A stretch of DNA of 64,000 bases from CAVVXX01 sp963707975 (GTDB taxonomy: Bacteria > Pseudomonadota > Alphaproteobacteria > Micropepsales > Micropepsaceae), in the NCBI GenBank assembly GCA_963707975.1, contig OY970177.1, positions 2,480,001 to 2,544,000 on the forward strand. Direction: 5' to 3'. Below the pieces are notes generated by a model. The model had not been told where the DNA came from. It ran no database searches and saw only the letters and a list, made by a program, of their open reading frames with translations. Shown here in pieces: positions 52,201 to 60,185 of this stretch (position 1 is the first letter of the stretch; every line of letters starts with the position of its first letter). Position numbers and translations under genes: made by a program.

Positions 52201-52533
52201 GAAGAGTCGCTGCTTTACGAACATAAGAAGCACGACGGCAGCTATCCGATTATCGGTGTCAACACGTTCCTCAGCCCTCACCAGAAGCCGCAGGCAGACG
52301 TCCTCCTTCAGCGTTCGTCGAACGAGGAAAAACAAAGCCAGTTGCACCGTCTCAGGGATTTCCAGGCACGCAATGCGGGAGCATGCGCGGCGATGCTTGA
52401 GCGACTGAAACAGGCCGTCATTAACAACGAAAACATCTTCACGGTGCTGATGGACGCCGTGCGCTGCTCTTCACTCGGCCAGATCACCAATGCTCTTTAC
52501 CAAGTGGGCGGGCAATACCGGCGCAATATGTAG
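49279..52533 (+). CDS. icmF: Fused isobutyryl-CoA mutase IcmF (B12-dependent)
   Basis: A 1084-residue fusion: cobalamin domain with SLFDGHDASINIIRRLL (Asp31, His33) at the N-terminus, a MeaB-like G-protein chaperone with P-loop GTGGSGKSS (210-218), then the large mutase with RFPYTAGVFDFKRE near residue 570 and GESDAFRTNARF. The substrate-pocket Phe and the IcmF-type FPYTAGVF context fit isobutyryl/n-butyryl-CoA or pivalyl-CoA mutase rather than methylmalonyl-CoA mutase. The fused chaperone helps load adenosylcobalamin and expel damaged cofactor. It is divergent from the thiolase/FadJ operon, which would take the butyryl-CoA onward. Two ATGs fit; I use the first, preceded by GGGAA. Confidence 0.93.
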   Translation: MLERVSMAAATKEAGKPSHKLRFITATSLFDGHDASINIIRRLLQQAGVEVIHLGHNRSVEEIVVAAIQEDVQGVAISSYQGGHIEFFKYMVDLLKQRGVSQVKVFGGGGGVIVAPEIRELEDYGVERIYSSEDGQLMGLQGMIDDIVRRADFDVAGNQPASLDGLEATDRRILARLISGLENNTANPVLKSQIARRAKTRHVPVLGITGTGGSGKSSLTDELIHRFLMDKPDFGIAVIAVDPSRRKTGGALLGDRIRMNAISGSVYMRSLATRSSGTEVPQHVPAIIELCKAAGFELIIIETPGIGQANAAISDIADLSLYVMTPEFGAASQLEKIEMLDHADMVAINKFDRAGGADALRDVRKQVQRNRQAFSTPPDSMPVYGTIASRFNDDGMTALYYGLLEALAGKNFKLPPSKLPRPQNKASIIGTAIVPPTRSRYLAEISETVRTYHATIKEQVQLVREVQQLTEAARMLSESNKPSADLAALAATREMRVDPRARKMIDRWPAVKQAYAANEYVVKIRDKELRTTIATTTLSGTKIPKVSLPQFEDHGALLQWMLKENLPGRFPYTAGVFDFKREHEDPTRMFAGESDAFRTNARFKLLSKDAQATRLSTAFDSVTLYGCDPNQRPDIYGKVGNSGVSIATLDDMKVLYSGFDLCSPTTSVSMTINGPASIILAMFFNTAIAQQIDRFQSENGREPREKEIEKIREFSLSTVRGTVQADILKEDQGQNTCIFSTDFALKLMGDVQEYFVRNKVRNFYSVSISGYHIAEAGANPISQLAFTLANGFTYVESYLARGMGIDQFAPNLSFFFSNGMDPEYSVIGRVARRIWSTAMRFKYKANKQSQRLKYHIQTSGRSLHAQEIDFNDIRTTLQALIAIYDNCNSLHTNAHDEAYTTPTEESVRRAMAIQMIINREWGVAKNENPNQGSFIIEELTDLVEEAVLKEFDRLAERGGVLGAMETGYQRGKIQEESLLYEHKKHDGSYPIIGVNTFLSPHQKPQADVLLQRSSNEEKQSQLHRLRDFQARNAGACAAMLERLKQAVINNENIFTVLMDAVRCSSLGQITNALYQVGGQYRRNM

Positions 52534-52559
52534 GCGACAACGCGACCGGGAATAACAAG

Positions 52560-53945
52560 CTATTTTGCAAGCAGCCCTTCCTGCATCGCCCAATTAAGCC
52601 CGTGCGCGAAGCCGCGCTGTACGCGGGCGAACAGCTCGTCGATTTCGGACTCGGTGATGACTAGCGGCGGGCAGAGCGCGATGCGGTCGCCCAGCAGCGA
52701 GCGCACGATGACGCCCTCTTCCTGGCAAAAATTGGCGAACTTCATCGCCACGCCCTTGGCGGGATCGAAATTCTTTTTCGAAGCTTTATCAGCCACCAAT
52801 TCCATGCCGGCGATCAGGCCAATGCCCTGCACGTCGGCAATCATCGGATGTTCCGACAATTTGAACAGCCTTTGCAGGAAGTGTGGAGAAACTTTGCGGA
52901 CGTGATCGAGAATTTTACGGCTTTCGTAAATATCGATGGTTTTGAGCGCAACCGCGCACGACACCGGATTGCCAGAATAGGTATAGCCGTGGCCGAAGGT
53001 GCCGATCTTTTCCGATTCCGAATCCACCAGCTCCGCTAGTTCGGGCGACACCAGCACGGCCGAGATCGGCAGATAGGCAGACGACAGCGCCTTGGCGATG
53101 GACATGGTGTCGGGCTTCAGCCCGAAGGTTTCCGCGCCCCACCACTGGCCGGTGCGGCCGAAACCGGTGATGACTTCGTCGTCGATGAGGGCCACGCCAT
53201 GCTTCTGTAAAACTTTCTGGATGGCGGCGAAATAGCCTTTCGGTGGTAAAATCGCGCCGCCCGCGCCCATCATGGGTTCTGCGATCATGGCGGCGATGGT
53301 GCCGGCGCCTTCCTTTTCGATCAACGCATTCAAATTCGCAGCCAGGTGCGCGGAATATGCTTCCTCGCTCTCGCCCGCCTCCGCGCCCCGGTAATAATGC
53401 GGACAATCGGTATGGCGCACGAAGGGCAACGGCAAATCGAAGCTCTTGTGATTGGCGGGTAAGCCCGAAAGGCTCGCCGCCGCCATGGTGACGCCGTGAT
53501 AGGCCTTCATGCGGCTGATGATGGTTTTCTTCTTGGTAAGCCCCCGCGCATTATTGGCGAACCAGAATATTTTCACCTGCGTGTCGTTGGCTTCCGAACC
53601 GGAATTGGCGAAAAACACCTTGCCCACGCGAAACGGCGCGATCTCTTTCAGCTTTTCGGCGAGCTGGATGGCGGGCTCGTGACTTTTGCCCGCGAACAGA
53701 TGGCCATGCGCGAGTTTGCGTATCTGTACCGCCGCCACGTCCGCCAGTTCGTTCTCGCCCCAGCCCAGCGCGTTGCACCACAGGCCGGACATGGCCTCGA
53801 TGTAATCCTTGCCGCGCTCGTCATAGACAAAAATGCCCTTGCCTTTTTCCAAGACGAGCGCCCCCGTTTCCTTCAACACCTTCGGATTGGTGTAAGGGTG
53901 CAGCACGCTTTGAATATCGCGCGTCTGTTTATTGGTAAGCGGCAT
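52560..53945 (-). CDS. Class III aminotransferase (omega-amino acid or polyamine type)
   Basis: A 461-residue PLP enzyme of fold type I. Motifs in order: FFANSGSEANDT (phosphate), AYHG, DDEVITGFGRTG (Asp255/256) and Lys285 in SIAKALSSAYLP. A large substrate loop FVRHTDCPHYYRGAEAGESE is typical of the putrescine/omega-amine-pyruvate branch, such as SpuC. It lies antisense to the acyl-CoA ligase and at the end of icmF. Polyamine genes elsewhere in the window make putrescine a plausible substrate, but beta-alanine or GABA are equal alternatives. Confidence 0.85.
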   Translation of the reverse strand: MPLTNKQTRDIQSVLHPYTNPKVLKETGALVLEKGKGIFVYDERGKDYIEAMSGLWCNALGWGENELADVAAVQIRKLAHGHLFAGKSHEPAIQLAEKLKEIAPFRVGKVFFANSGSEANDTQVKIFWFANNARGLTKKKTIISRMKAYHGVTMAAASLSGLPANHKSFDLPLPFVRHTDCPHYYRGAEAGESEEAYSAHLAANLNALIEKEGAGTIAAMIAEPMMGAGGAILPPKGYFAAIQKVLQKHGVALIDDEVITGFGRTGQWWGAETFGLKPDTMSIAKALSSAYLPISAVLVSPELAELVDSESEKIGTFGHGYTYSGNPVSCAVALKTIDIYESRKILDHVRKVSPHFLQRLFKLSEHPMIADVQGIGLIAGMELVADKASKKNFDPAKGVAMKFANFCQEEGVIVRSLLGDRIALCPPLVITESEIDELFARVQRGFAHGLNWAMQEGLLAK

Positions 53946-54016
53946 GGCGTTTCCGCAGCTGATTGCCGGACGATTGAACCTTGCTAGGATGGGTAAGACA
54001 AGAGGACGGGGACGCT

Positions 54017-55645
54017 ATGCTTGGCCTGATGCAGGATTGGCCGCTTCTGGTGCACAAGATCATCGACCATGCGGCGCTAAACCACGGCGCCCGCGAGGTG
54101 GTGACGCGCACCATCGAAGGACCCATCCACCGCACCACATATAAAGAGATCCATTCCCGCGCGCGGCGCGTCGCCAAGGCGCTGGACAAATGGGGCATCG
54201 GCGCGGGCGACCGCGTGGCGACGCTGGCGTGGAACACGCACCGCCACATCGAGGTGTGGTATGGCATCATGGGTCTTGGCGCCATTTGCCACACCATCAA
54301 CCCGCGCCTGTTCCCCGACCAGATCGCCTATATCGCCAATCACGCGGGCGATCGCGCACTGTTCTTCGATATTACTTTTTCGCCGCTGGTGGCGGCGCTC
54401 GCGCCCAAGCTGAAATCCATCAAGCTGTATGTGGCGCTGACCGACCGCGCGCACTTGCCGAAGGACAAAATTCCCCACCTTGTCGCTTACGAGGATTTCA
54501 TCGCGCGCGTGGACGACAAATTCGCCTGGCGCGCGGTCGACGAAAACACCGCCTGCGGGCTTTGCTATACTTCGGGCACCACCGGCAATCCCAAGGGCGT
54601 GCTCTACAGCCACCGCAGCAATGTGATGCACACGTTTCTGGCGGCGCAGCCCGACACCTTCGGGCTTTCAAGTTTCGATGCGGCGCTGCCCATAGTGCCG
54701 ATGTTCCACGCCAATGCCTGGGGCGTGGTGTTCAACGCGCCGCTCGTGGGCGCCAAGCTGGTGCTGCCCGGCGCCAAGCTGGACGGCGCGAGCGTGTACG
54801 AGCTTCTTGAGAGCGAGAAAGTCACCTGTAGCGCCGCGGTGCCGACCATTTGGATGATGCTGCTCGCCCATCTGGAGCAGAATGATCTGAAGCTTTCGAC
54901 CCTGAAGCGCGTGGTGATTGGCGGCGCGGCAAGTCCAAGGCTGCTGATCGACGCCTTCGAGAACAAATACGGCGTCGAGATCGCGCATTCCTGGGGCATG
55001 ACGGAAATGAGCCCCTTGGGCACCGTCGGCAAATTGAAAGCCGGCATGGACGCGTTGCCTTACGAAGAAAAAATGGCGTTCAAGATGAAGCAGGGCCGCC
55101 CGCCCTTCGGCGTGGAGATGAAGATCGTCGACGACAAGGGCCGCGAGCTGCCGCGCGACGGCAAAGCCTTCGGCCGTCTGCTGGTTCGGGGGCCGGCCAT
55201 CGCCAAGGGCTATTACAAGGGCGAAGGCAAGGATGCGTTCGGCAAGGACGGCTGGTTCGATACCTGCGACGTGGCGACGCTGGATGCCGAAGGCTTCATG
55301 CAGATCACCGATCGCTCGAAGGATGTGATCAAATCGGGCGGCGAATGGATTTCGACCATCACCATCGAGAACATCGCCGTCGGCCACCCGGCCGTGGCCG
55401 AAGCCGCCGTCATCGGCGTGCCGCACATCAAATGGGACGAGCGGCCGCTGCTCATCGTCGTGTTGAAGAAAGGCGCGAGCGCCACCAAAGAGGAAATCCT
55501 CGCATTCCTGGAAGGCAAAATCGCCAAATGGTGGATGCCGGACGACGTCGTGTTCGTGGACGAGATACCGCACACCGCCACCGGCAAGATCCAGAAAATC
55601 GCGCTGCGCGAGCGCTTTCGCGATTACAAATTCCCGGCCAAATGA
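54017..55645 (+). CDS. AMP-forming acyl-CoA synthetase (fatty-acid-CoA ligase)
   Basis: A 542-residue ANL-superfamily ligase, ATP plus acid to acyl-CoA. The P-loop is YTSGTTGNPKGVLYSH (residues 184-199); later WGMTEMSPLG (A5), DTCDVA (A7-like), RSKDVIKSGGEWIS (A8) and the C-terminal lysine of TATGKIQK (A10). The profile fits medium-chain or branched-acid ligases. It begins at MLGLMQDW, preceded by GGGGACG, and its stop overlaps the next gene by four bases (ATGA). Being beside a substrate-binding protein and the IcmF/thiolase block, it likely activates an imported acid. Confidence 0.9.
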   Translation: MLGLMQDWPLLVHKIIDHAALNHGAREVVTRTIEGPIHRTTYKEIHSRARRVAKALDKWGIGAGDRVATLAWNTHRHIEVWYGIMGLGAICHTINPRLFPDQIAYIANHAGDRALFFDITFSPLVAALAPKLKSIKLYVALTDRAHLPKDKIPHLVAYEDFIARVDDKFAWRAVDENTACGLCYTSGTTGNPKGVLYSHRSNVMHTFLAAQPDTFGLSSFDAALPIVPMFHANAWGVVFNAPLVGAKLVLPGAKLDGASVYELLESEKVTCSAAVPTIWMMLLAHLEQNDLKLSTLKRVVIGGAASPRLLIDAFENKYGVEIAHSWGMTEMSPLGTVGKLKAGMDALPYEEKMAFKMKQGRPPFGVEMKIVDDKGRELPRDGKAFGRLLVRGPAIAKGYYKGEGKDAFGKDGWFDTCDVATLDAEGFMQITDRSKDVIKSGGEWISTITIENIAVGHPAVAEAAVIGVPHIKWDERPLLIVVLKKGASATKEEILAFLEGKIAKWWMPDDVVFVDEIPHTATGKIQKIALRERFRDYKFPAK

Positions 55646-56832
55646 AACGACTTTCGGCTGCTCTAATTGCCGCGCTTCTGTTTCTGCCGACGCAGACCAC
55701 GAGGGCCGCGCAGGGCGTGAGCGCGCACGAGATGGTGGTGGGCACGCATATGGATATGAGCGGGCCGCTGGCGGCATGGGGCCAGGCCGCGTGCAACGGC
55801 ATCACCTTGGCGTTCGACGAAGCGAACGATGCGGGCGGCGTGCACGGCCGCAAGCTGCGTCTCATAGCATTCGACGACAAATATGAGGTGAGCGACGCGC
55901 AGGCGGTGGTGCATGAGCTCGTCGCCAACTATCATGTCTTTGCCATTCTGAGCCCGCTCGGCACACCCACCGTGCAAGCCTCGATGAAAGAGGCGCTCGA
56001 CCACGGCGTGCTGCATCTGTTTCCACTGATGGCGGACAGGCAAAGCTACCTGCCGCTGCATCCGCTCAAATTCGCGGTGCTGCCGCCTTATGCGAACGAA
56101 ATAAAAGCGGGCCTCGATGATCTTCTGGCCGCGCACCATGCCGCCAAGGTGGGCGTGCTTTATCAGGACAATGATTATGGGCTAGCCGTGCGCGAAGGCG
56201 CCGAGGCCGCGCTCGGCCCGCGCGGATTAATACCCGTTGCCGCCGTCAGTTACCCATCCGCCGCAACCAGTCTGGATGCGGAAATCGCCGCGTTGAAATC
56301 CACGGGCGCGGAGATTGTGGTGCTGGGCAGCGTGGTGCAGGACACGATTGCCGCCCTGCGCGCGGCGCACGCGCGCGGGCTGCATGCCCAGTTTCTCTGC
56401 CCCGCTTCCTGTTACGTGCCGGAAACGGCGACGCTGGGCGGCGCGCTGGTGGAAGGGCTTTATGCCGTGGGCCAAGCGCCCATTCCCTATCCCGACGATC
56501 CCAACAGGAATTTGCGCGCCTGGGTGGCGCGCTATGAAAAGAAATTCAGCGCCGCGCCCAGCGTGGTTGCGCTGGAGGCCTATCTCAACGCGCGGCTTTT
56601 CATCGATGCGCTTGCGCTTACCGGACCTTCGCCCACGCAAGCAGGCTTCGCGCGCACGCTGGAAACCATGGGCCCATGGCTAGACCCGCAGCTTGGCGGC
56701 GTGCCGGTGGCGTTTTCGCCCGGCAATCATCTTGGCGTGCAGAGCGGGTTCCTCGCCCGCGTTCACAACGGGCGCTGGGTGACGCAGATCGCCACGCTGG
56801 ATAGGACGGCGCCCACCAAGAAGCAAAAATGA
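55642..56832 (+). CDS. ABC-type substrate-binding protein (LivK-like)
   Basis: A 396-residue periplasmic binding protein with signal MKRLSAALIAALLFLPTQTTRA. The opening of the mature domain, VVGTHMDMSGPLAAWGQAACNGITLAFDEAND, and the hinge pattern match the type I Leu/Ile/Val family that also binds aromatic or short-chain acids. It is translationally coupled to the acyl-CoA ligase, yet no permease or ATPase gene follows. It may therefore feed a transporter elsewhere. Ligand unknown. Confidence 0.87.
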   Translation: MKRLSAALIAALLFLPTQTTRAAQGVSAHEMVVGTHMDMSGPLAAWGQAACNGITLAFDEANDAGGVHGRKLRLIAFDDKYEVSDAQAVVHELVANYHVFAILSPLGTPTVQASMKEALDHGVLHLFPLMADRQSYLPLHPLKFAVLPPYANEIKAGLDDLLAAHHAAKVGVLYQDNDYGLAVREGAEAALGPRGLIPVAAVSYPSAATSLDAEIAALKSTGAEIVVLGSVVQDTIAALRAAHARGLHAQFLCPASCYVPETATLGGALVEGLYAVGQAPIPYPDDPNRNLRAWVARYEKKFSAAPSVVALEAYLNARLFIDALALTGPSPTQAGFARTLETMGPWLDPQLGGVPVAFSPGNHLGVQSGFLARVHNGRWVTQIATLDRTAPTKKQK

Positions 56833-56842
56833 ACTGCGCGGC

Positions 56843-56919
56843 TGGTCGGAGAGAGAGGATTTGAACCTCCGGCCCCCACGTCCCGAACGTGGTGCTCTAC
56901 CAGGCTGAGCTACTCTCCG
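56843..56919 (-). tRNA. tRNA-Pro (anticodon CGG)
   Basis: A full cloverleaf on the minus strand. The acceptor stem CGGAGAG pairs with CTCTCCG. The D-arm is GCTC with AGCCTGGTA. The anticodon stem CCACG/CGTGG encloses TTCGGGA, anticodon CGG. The T-arm contains GGTTCAAATCC. CCA is encoded at the 3-prime end. It lies just after the binding-protein gene, read in the opposite direction. Confidence 0.93.
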
Positions 56920-56992
56920 AGAGAAGAGCGGGCGTTATAGCGAGGCGCTATAGAGGCGGCAAGCGCGCGCTCGAAGTGGTTACAATCGCTCG

Positions 56993-57064
56993 CCTCACCC
57001 TTCGACAAGCTCAGGGTGAGGCCGTTTTTACAAGCCCTCATGCTGAGCTTGTCGAAGCATGAGG
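56993..57064. repeat. Dual-hairpin intergenic repeat, copy 2 (inverted)
   Basis: CCTCACCCT (56993-57001) pairs with AGGGTGAGG (57013-57021), and CCTCATGCT (57036-57044) pairs with AGCATGAGG (57056-57064) about TCGACAAGCTC-type loops. It is the reverse orientation of the element at 33715-33789. It sits between tRNA-Pro and tRNA-Gln genes, read apart from each other. Confidence 0.82.
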
Positions 57065-57132
57065 ACAACAGAGCCGCGCCAAAGCGTTGCCGCTCACGTG
57101 GCCAGCGGTTATGGTCCGCCGCCACTCGCTAT

Positions 57133-57207
57133 TGGGGCGTCGCCAAGCGGTAAGGCACCGGATTTTGATTCCGGCATGCGGAGGTTCGAATCCTCCCGCC
57201 CCAGCCA
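57133..57207 (+). tRNA. tRNA-Gln (anticodon TTG)
   Basis: Acceptor TGGGGCG pairs with CGCCCCA. The anticodon stem CCGGA/TCCGG encloses TTTTGAT, anticodon TTG. The T-arm is GGAGGTTCGAATCCTCC. CCA is encoded. The D-arm is GCCAAGCGGTAAGGC. Transcribed away from tRNA-Pro and toward the convergent Mur ligase gene eight bases on. Confidence 0.94.
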
Positions 57208-57214
57208 GTTTTCT

Positions 57215-58621
57215 TTATTTAATTCCCAAGCTCGCCAGCAGCTCAGCCGCGAATTGCGACAGCGTATCGTCGCGTGCACCCATCACCACGATGCGATCGC
57301 GAGGGCGCGCAAGTTCCAGCAGCTTGCCACCGCATTGTTCGCGGCTGGCGAACACAAAGGCCGTGCGGCCGCGCGCCAACACTCCGCGCACGATATCTTC
57401 GCTGGTGACGCTGCGCTCCACCGTGCCGCCGAAATAGACTGGCTCGGGCATGATCAACACATCATCGCCGCGCAGATGGCACGCGAAGACATCGATGAAG
57501 CCCTCTTTCATCTTGCGCAAAGGGCCATAGCCGTGGGGTTGAAACATGATGAGGAGCCGCCCCGGAAAGGCGTGCAGCGTGAGGAGCGTCGCCGCGATCT
57601 TGTCGGGGTTGTGGGCGAAATCGTCGATCACGGTCACGCCATTCGCTGCGCCGGCATATTCGAGCCTGCGGCGGATGCCCGAAAAGCCGCCGAGCGCGCG
57701 CGCGGCATCGGCAAGCGTCACGCCAGCTGCCTGCGCCGCCCCAAGCGCCGCCAGCGCGTTCGCCACATTGTGGCGCCCCGGTATGCTCAGCCGCACGGGA
57801 ACGATGGCGCCGGTTTTACGCTCGCGCACCTCGAAAGCAATTCCATCCGGCGCCTCGGATATTTTTCCCGCCAGCAGCTCGGCGTTCGGATCAGCGAAGC
57901 TGAAGGTAATGGCGTTCGCAGGCCGCACATCCGCGGCGATGGCAGCGGTTTCGCCGTCATCGAGATTGATAACCACCTGCTTCGCCTTGGCGACAAACTC
58001 GCGAAACAGCACGCGCAACTCGTCCAGCGATTTGTGATCGAGCGAAATGTTGTTGAGCACAGCGATGTGCGGCGTGTAGCGGGCGATGGAGCCGTCGCTT
58101 TCATCGACTTCGCTGACAAAGACGCGGCCATCTCCCACCACGGCGCTGGCGAACAGCGCGTCCGGCGTGACGAAATTCTTCATCACGCCGCCATTCATGA
58201 TGGTGGGGTCGCGGCCCGTTTCGCTTAAAATCCAGCCGATCATTCCGGTCGTCGTGGTTTTGCCGCTGGTGCCGGCAACGCCGATGTTTTCGGGCGCGGC
58301 GTTGAACAGTTGCGCCAGCAACTCCGCGCGCGTCATCAACTGCGAGCCGATGGCCCGCGCTTTGGCGACATCGGGCACCGTATCTTCCACCGCGGTCGAG
58401 GTGACGACGATCAGATCCCGGTCAATGACGCCGCTGCCGTCTTGCGGGAAAAGCCTGATGCCGCGCGCGCGCAGGAAGGTGAATTTCTCGGGCGTGCGGC
58501 CTTGGTCTAACGCACGATCAGAGCCCGCGACGGACGCGCCTTTCGCGCGCACGATGAGCGCCAGCGGCAGCATGCCGCTGCCGCCTATGCCGCAGAAGAA
58601 ATAGGGCCTGTTTTGCGCCAT
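57215..58621 (-). CDS. Mur ligase of the MurC/Mpl type
   Basis: A 468-residue ATP-dependent ligase. N-terminal UDP-binding motif YFFCGIGGSGMLPLA, P-loop VAGTSGKTTTTGM (residues 115-127) with the Lys carbamate region, SEVDESDGS, and the C-terminal DDFAHNPDKIAATL motif. MurC adds L-alanine to UDP-MurNAc; Mpl re-attaches the tripeptide during recycling. The P-loop reading GTSGKT rather than GTHGKT and its location outside a dcw cluster, beside the divergent LdcA recycling gene, favour a Mpl-like recycling role. The start MAQNRPYF is the only one that fits. Confidence 0.82.
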   Translation of the reverse strand: MAQNRPYFFCGIGGSGMLPLALIVRAKGASVAGSDRALDQGRTPEKFTFLRARGIRLFPQDGSGVIDRDLIVVTSTAVEDTVPDVAKARAIGSQLMTRAELLAQLFNAAPENIGVAGTSGKTTTTGMIGWILSETGRDPTIMNGGVMKNFVTPDALFASAVVGDGRVFVSEVDESDGSIARYTPHIAVLNNISLDHKSLDELRVLFREFVAKAKQVVINLDDGETAAIAADVRPANAITFSFADPNAELLAGKISEAPDGIAFEVRERKTGAIVPVRLSIPGRHNVANALAALGAAQAAGVTLADAARALGGFSGIRRRLEYAGAANGVTVIDDFAHNPDKIAATLLTLHAFPGRLLIMFQPHGYGPLRKMKEGFIDVFACHLRGDDVLIMPEPVYFGGTVERSVTSEDIVRGVLARGRTAFVFASREQCGGKLLELARPRDRIVVMGARDDTLSQFAAELLASLGIK

Positions 58622-58694
58622 CTCCGGAAGCTATAAGCCAGAAAGAGCGGCGGCAAGCGAGCGGGAAAAATTGGGTCGCGAACGCGTAGGCGGA

Positions 58695-59552
58695 ATGAAG
58701 ATCGGCGTCGTGGCGCCCGGCTCGCGCATAGAGCCTGTGCTTGCCGATAAAGTTAAGGCGCTGGCAGCCGCGCGTTACGGCACACGCGCGGAAATCCATT
58801 TCCATCCGCAGTGCTTTTTGTCATCCGGCCATTTTGCCGGCGAGGACGCGGGCCGCGCCAAGGCCTTCCTCGACATCGCCAATGACGTGAGCTTCAGCGC
58901 GTTGTGGGTTGCGCGCGGCGGTTATGGCGCGTGCCGCCTGGCGCCCGCGGTCGTGGCCGGGCTGAAGCCCGCCGCGAAAGACAAAATCTATTTGGGCTAT
59001 AGCGATGCAAGTTCGCTCTTGGCGGCGCTTTACACACAAGGCTTCGCGCGCCTCGCGCATGGGCCAATGGTTGCCGACATCGCGCGCGAGGGTGGCGAAG
59101 CGGGGATCAATCGTGCACTTGGCTTTCTGGTCGAAGGCGCGCGCGAGACATTGGAGCCAAGCGTTTCGCCAGGCGCGAAGACCGCCGCCTTCAACATCAC
59201 CATTCTAGGCACGCTGATCGGCACGCCGTGGCAGCCCGATCTCACGGGCCACGTTCTGATGCTGGAGGAAGTGTCGGAATATATGTACCGCATCGATCGT
59301 TCGCTGTTTCACCTGACTAGCAATCCGGGCATAAGGCGCGTGGCTGGCATCAGGCTCGGCCGTTGCAGCGCGATTCCACCGAACGATCCCGAGTTCGGCC
59401 AGAGCGAGGAACAGGTGGCCAGGCATTGGTGCGAAGTATCGGGCATTCCTTATCTCGGGCGCGCCGATATCGGCCATGACAGCAACAACAAGATCGTGCC
59501 GTTCGGTCTGTGGCGCGGCGAGGACAAGTCCAATTTGCCTGCGGCGCAATAA
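58695..59552 (+). CDS. ldcA: LD-carboxypeptidase (S66 family, LdcA)
   Basis: A 285-residue serine peptidase that removes the terminal D-alanine of tetrapeptides in peptidoglycan recycling. Motifs: VVAPGSRI at the start, RGGYG (74-78), the nucleophile Ser103 in GYSDASSLLA and the acidic partner in EEVSEYMYRIDRSLFHL. A TTG codon upstream would extend it by 8 residues with GTAGGCGGA; the ATG used aligns with family starts. It is divergent from the Mur ligase gene, together forming a recycling pair. Confidence 0.87.
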   Translation: MKIGVVAPGSRIEPVLADKVKALAAARYGTRAEIHFHPQCFLSSGHFAGEDAGRAKAFLDIANDVSFSALWVARGGYGACRLAPAVVAGLKPAAKDKIYLGYSDASSLLAALYTQGFARLAHGPMVADIAREGGEAGINRALGFLVEGARETLEPSVSPGAKTAAFNITILGTLIGTPWQPDLTGHVLMLEEVSEYMYRIDRSLFHLTSNPGIRRVAGIRLGRCSAIPPNDPEFGQSEEQVARHWCEVSGIPYLGRADIGHDSNNKIVPFGLWRGEDKSNLPAAQ

Positions 59553-60137
59553 TCAGTTGTACGCGCCAAAACGCCGGCCGAAAAGGTCGAGCAGTTCCTG
59601 CTCGTCGAGGCCAAGCGCGCTGAGGCGGCCCGTGCGCGCGAGGAGCGCGAGGCCTGCGAGCGCGGCCGCCGCCAGCACGACATCGGCCTGCTCTTCAGCA
59701 TTACGCAAGGGCGCGCGGCCGGCCGCGTCGGCCAGCGCCTTCAGCGCCGCAATCAGCTTGCCGTTGAACAGACGCTCGGCTTCCGGCGGCGCGTTTCCAG
59801 ATTCAAGAGTGGTCGCGGCCGACGCGAATGCACCGTTGCGGCGGATGAGTGTTAGGCCCGCGCGCACCGCGCCCGCGAGATCGGGCGCCGCGCGCATGGC
59901 ACGCGCGAGGCTGCCCAGATCATCGGCAGCAAGCGCCAGCACCAGTTCGGCTCGATTGCGGAAATAGGCATAGACGGTTGCCGGCGCATAGCCCGCTTCG
60001 GCGGCGGCCGCGCGCAGGGAAAGCCTTCCCGCGCCTTCGCGCTCGGCCACGCGCCTGGCCGCCGCGAGAATGGTGCCGCGGTTGGCGGCGCGCTGCCGGT
60101 TGCGCCGTTCGGTGCGTTGCGTGGTGGCGTCGCCCAT
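59553..60137 (-). CDS. TetR-family transcriptional regulator
   Basis: A 194-residue regulator. The N-terminal helix-turn-helix is ILAAARRVAEREGAGRLSLR, AAAAEAGYAPATVYAYFRNR (about residues 23-63). The Ala-rich C-terminal domain is the ligand pocket. It lies just after the ldcA stop, on the other strand, with no obvious target or operator beside it. The ligand is unknown. Confidence 0.87.
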   Translation of the reverse strand: MGDATTQRTERRNRQRAANRGTILAAARRVAEREGAGRLSLRAAAAEAGYAPATVYAYFRNRAELVLALAADDLGSLARAMRAAPDLAGAVRAGLTLIRRNGAFASAATTLESGNAPPEAERLFNGKLIAALKALADAAGRAPLRNAEEQADVVLAAAALAGLALLARTGRLSALGLDEQELLDLFGRRFGAYN

Positions 60138-60185
60138 GGCGCGCGATCATAGGCGATTCGCGCGCGTTACGGATTTACAGCCAGA

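Noticed and set aside
56843..57207. tRNA genes as phage attachment sites
   Set aside because: No integrase gene and no duplicated tRNA end were seen near the tRNA-Pro or tRNA-Gln genes; the repeat between them is a dual-hairpin family member.
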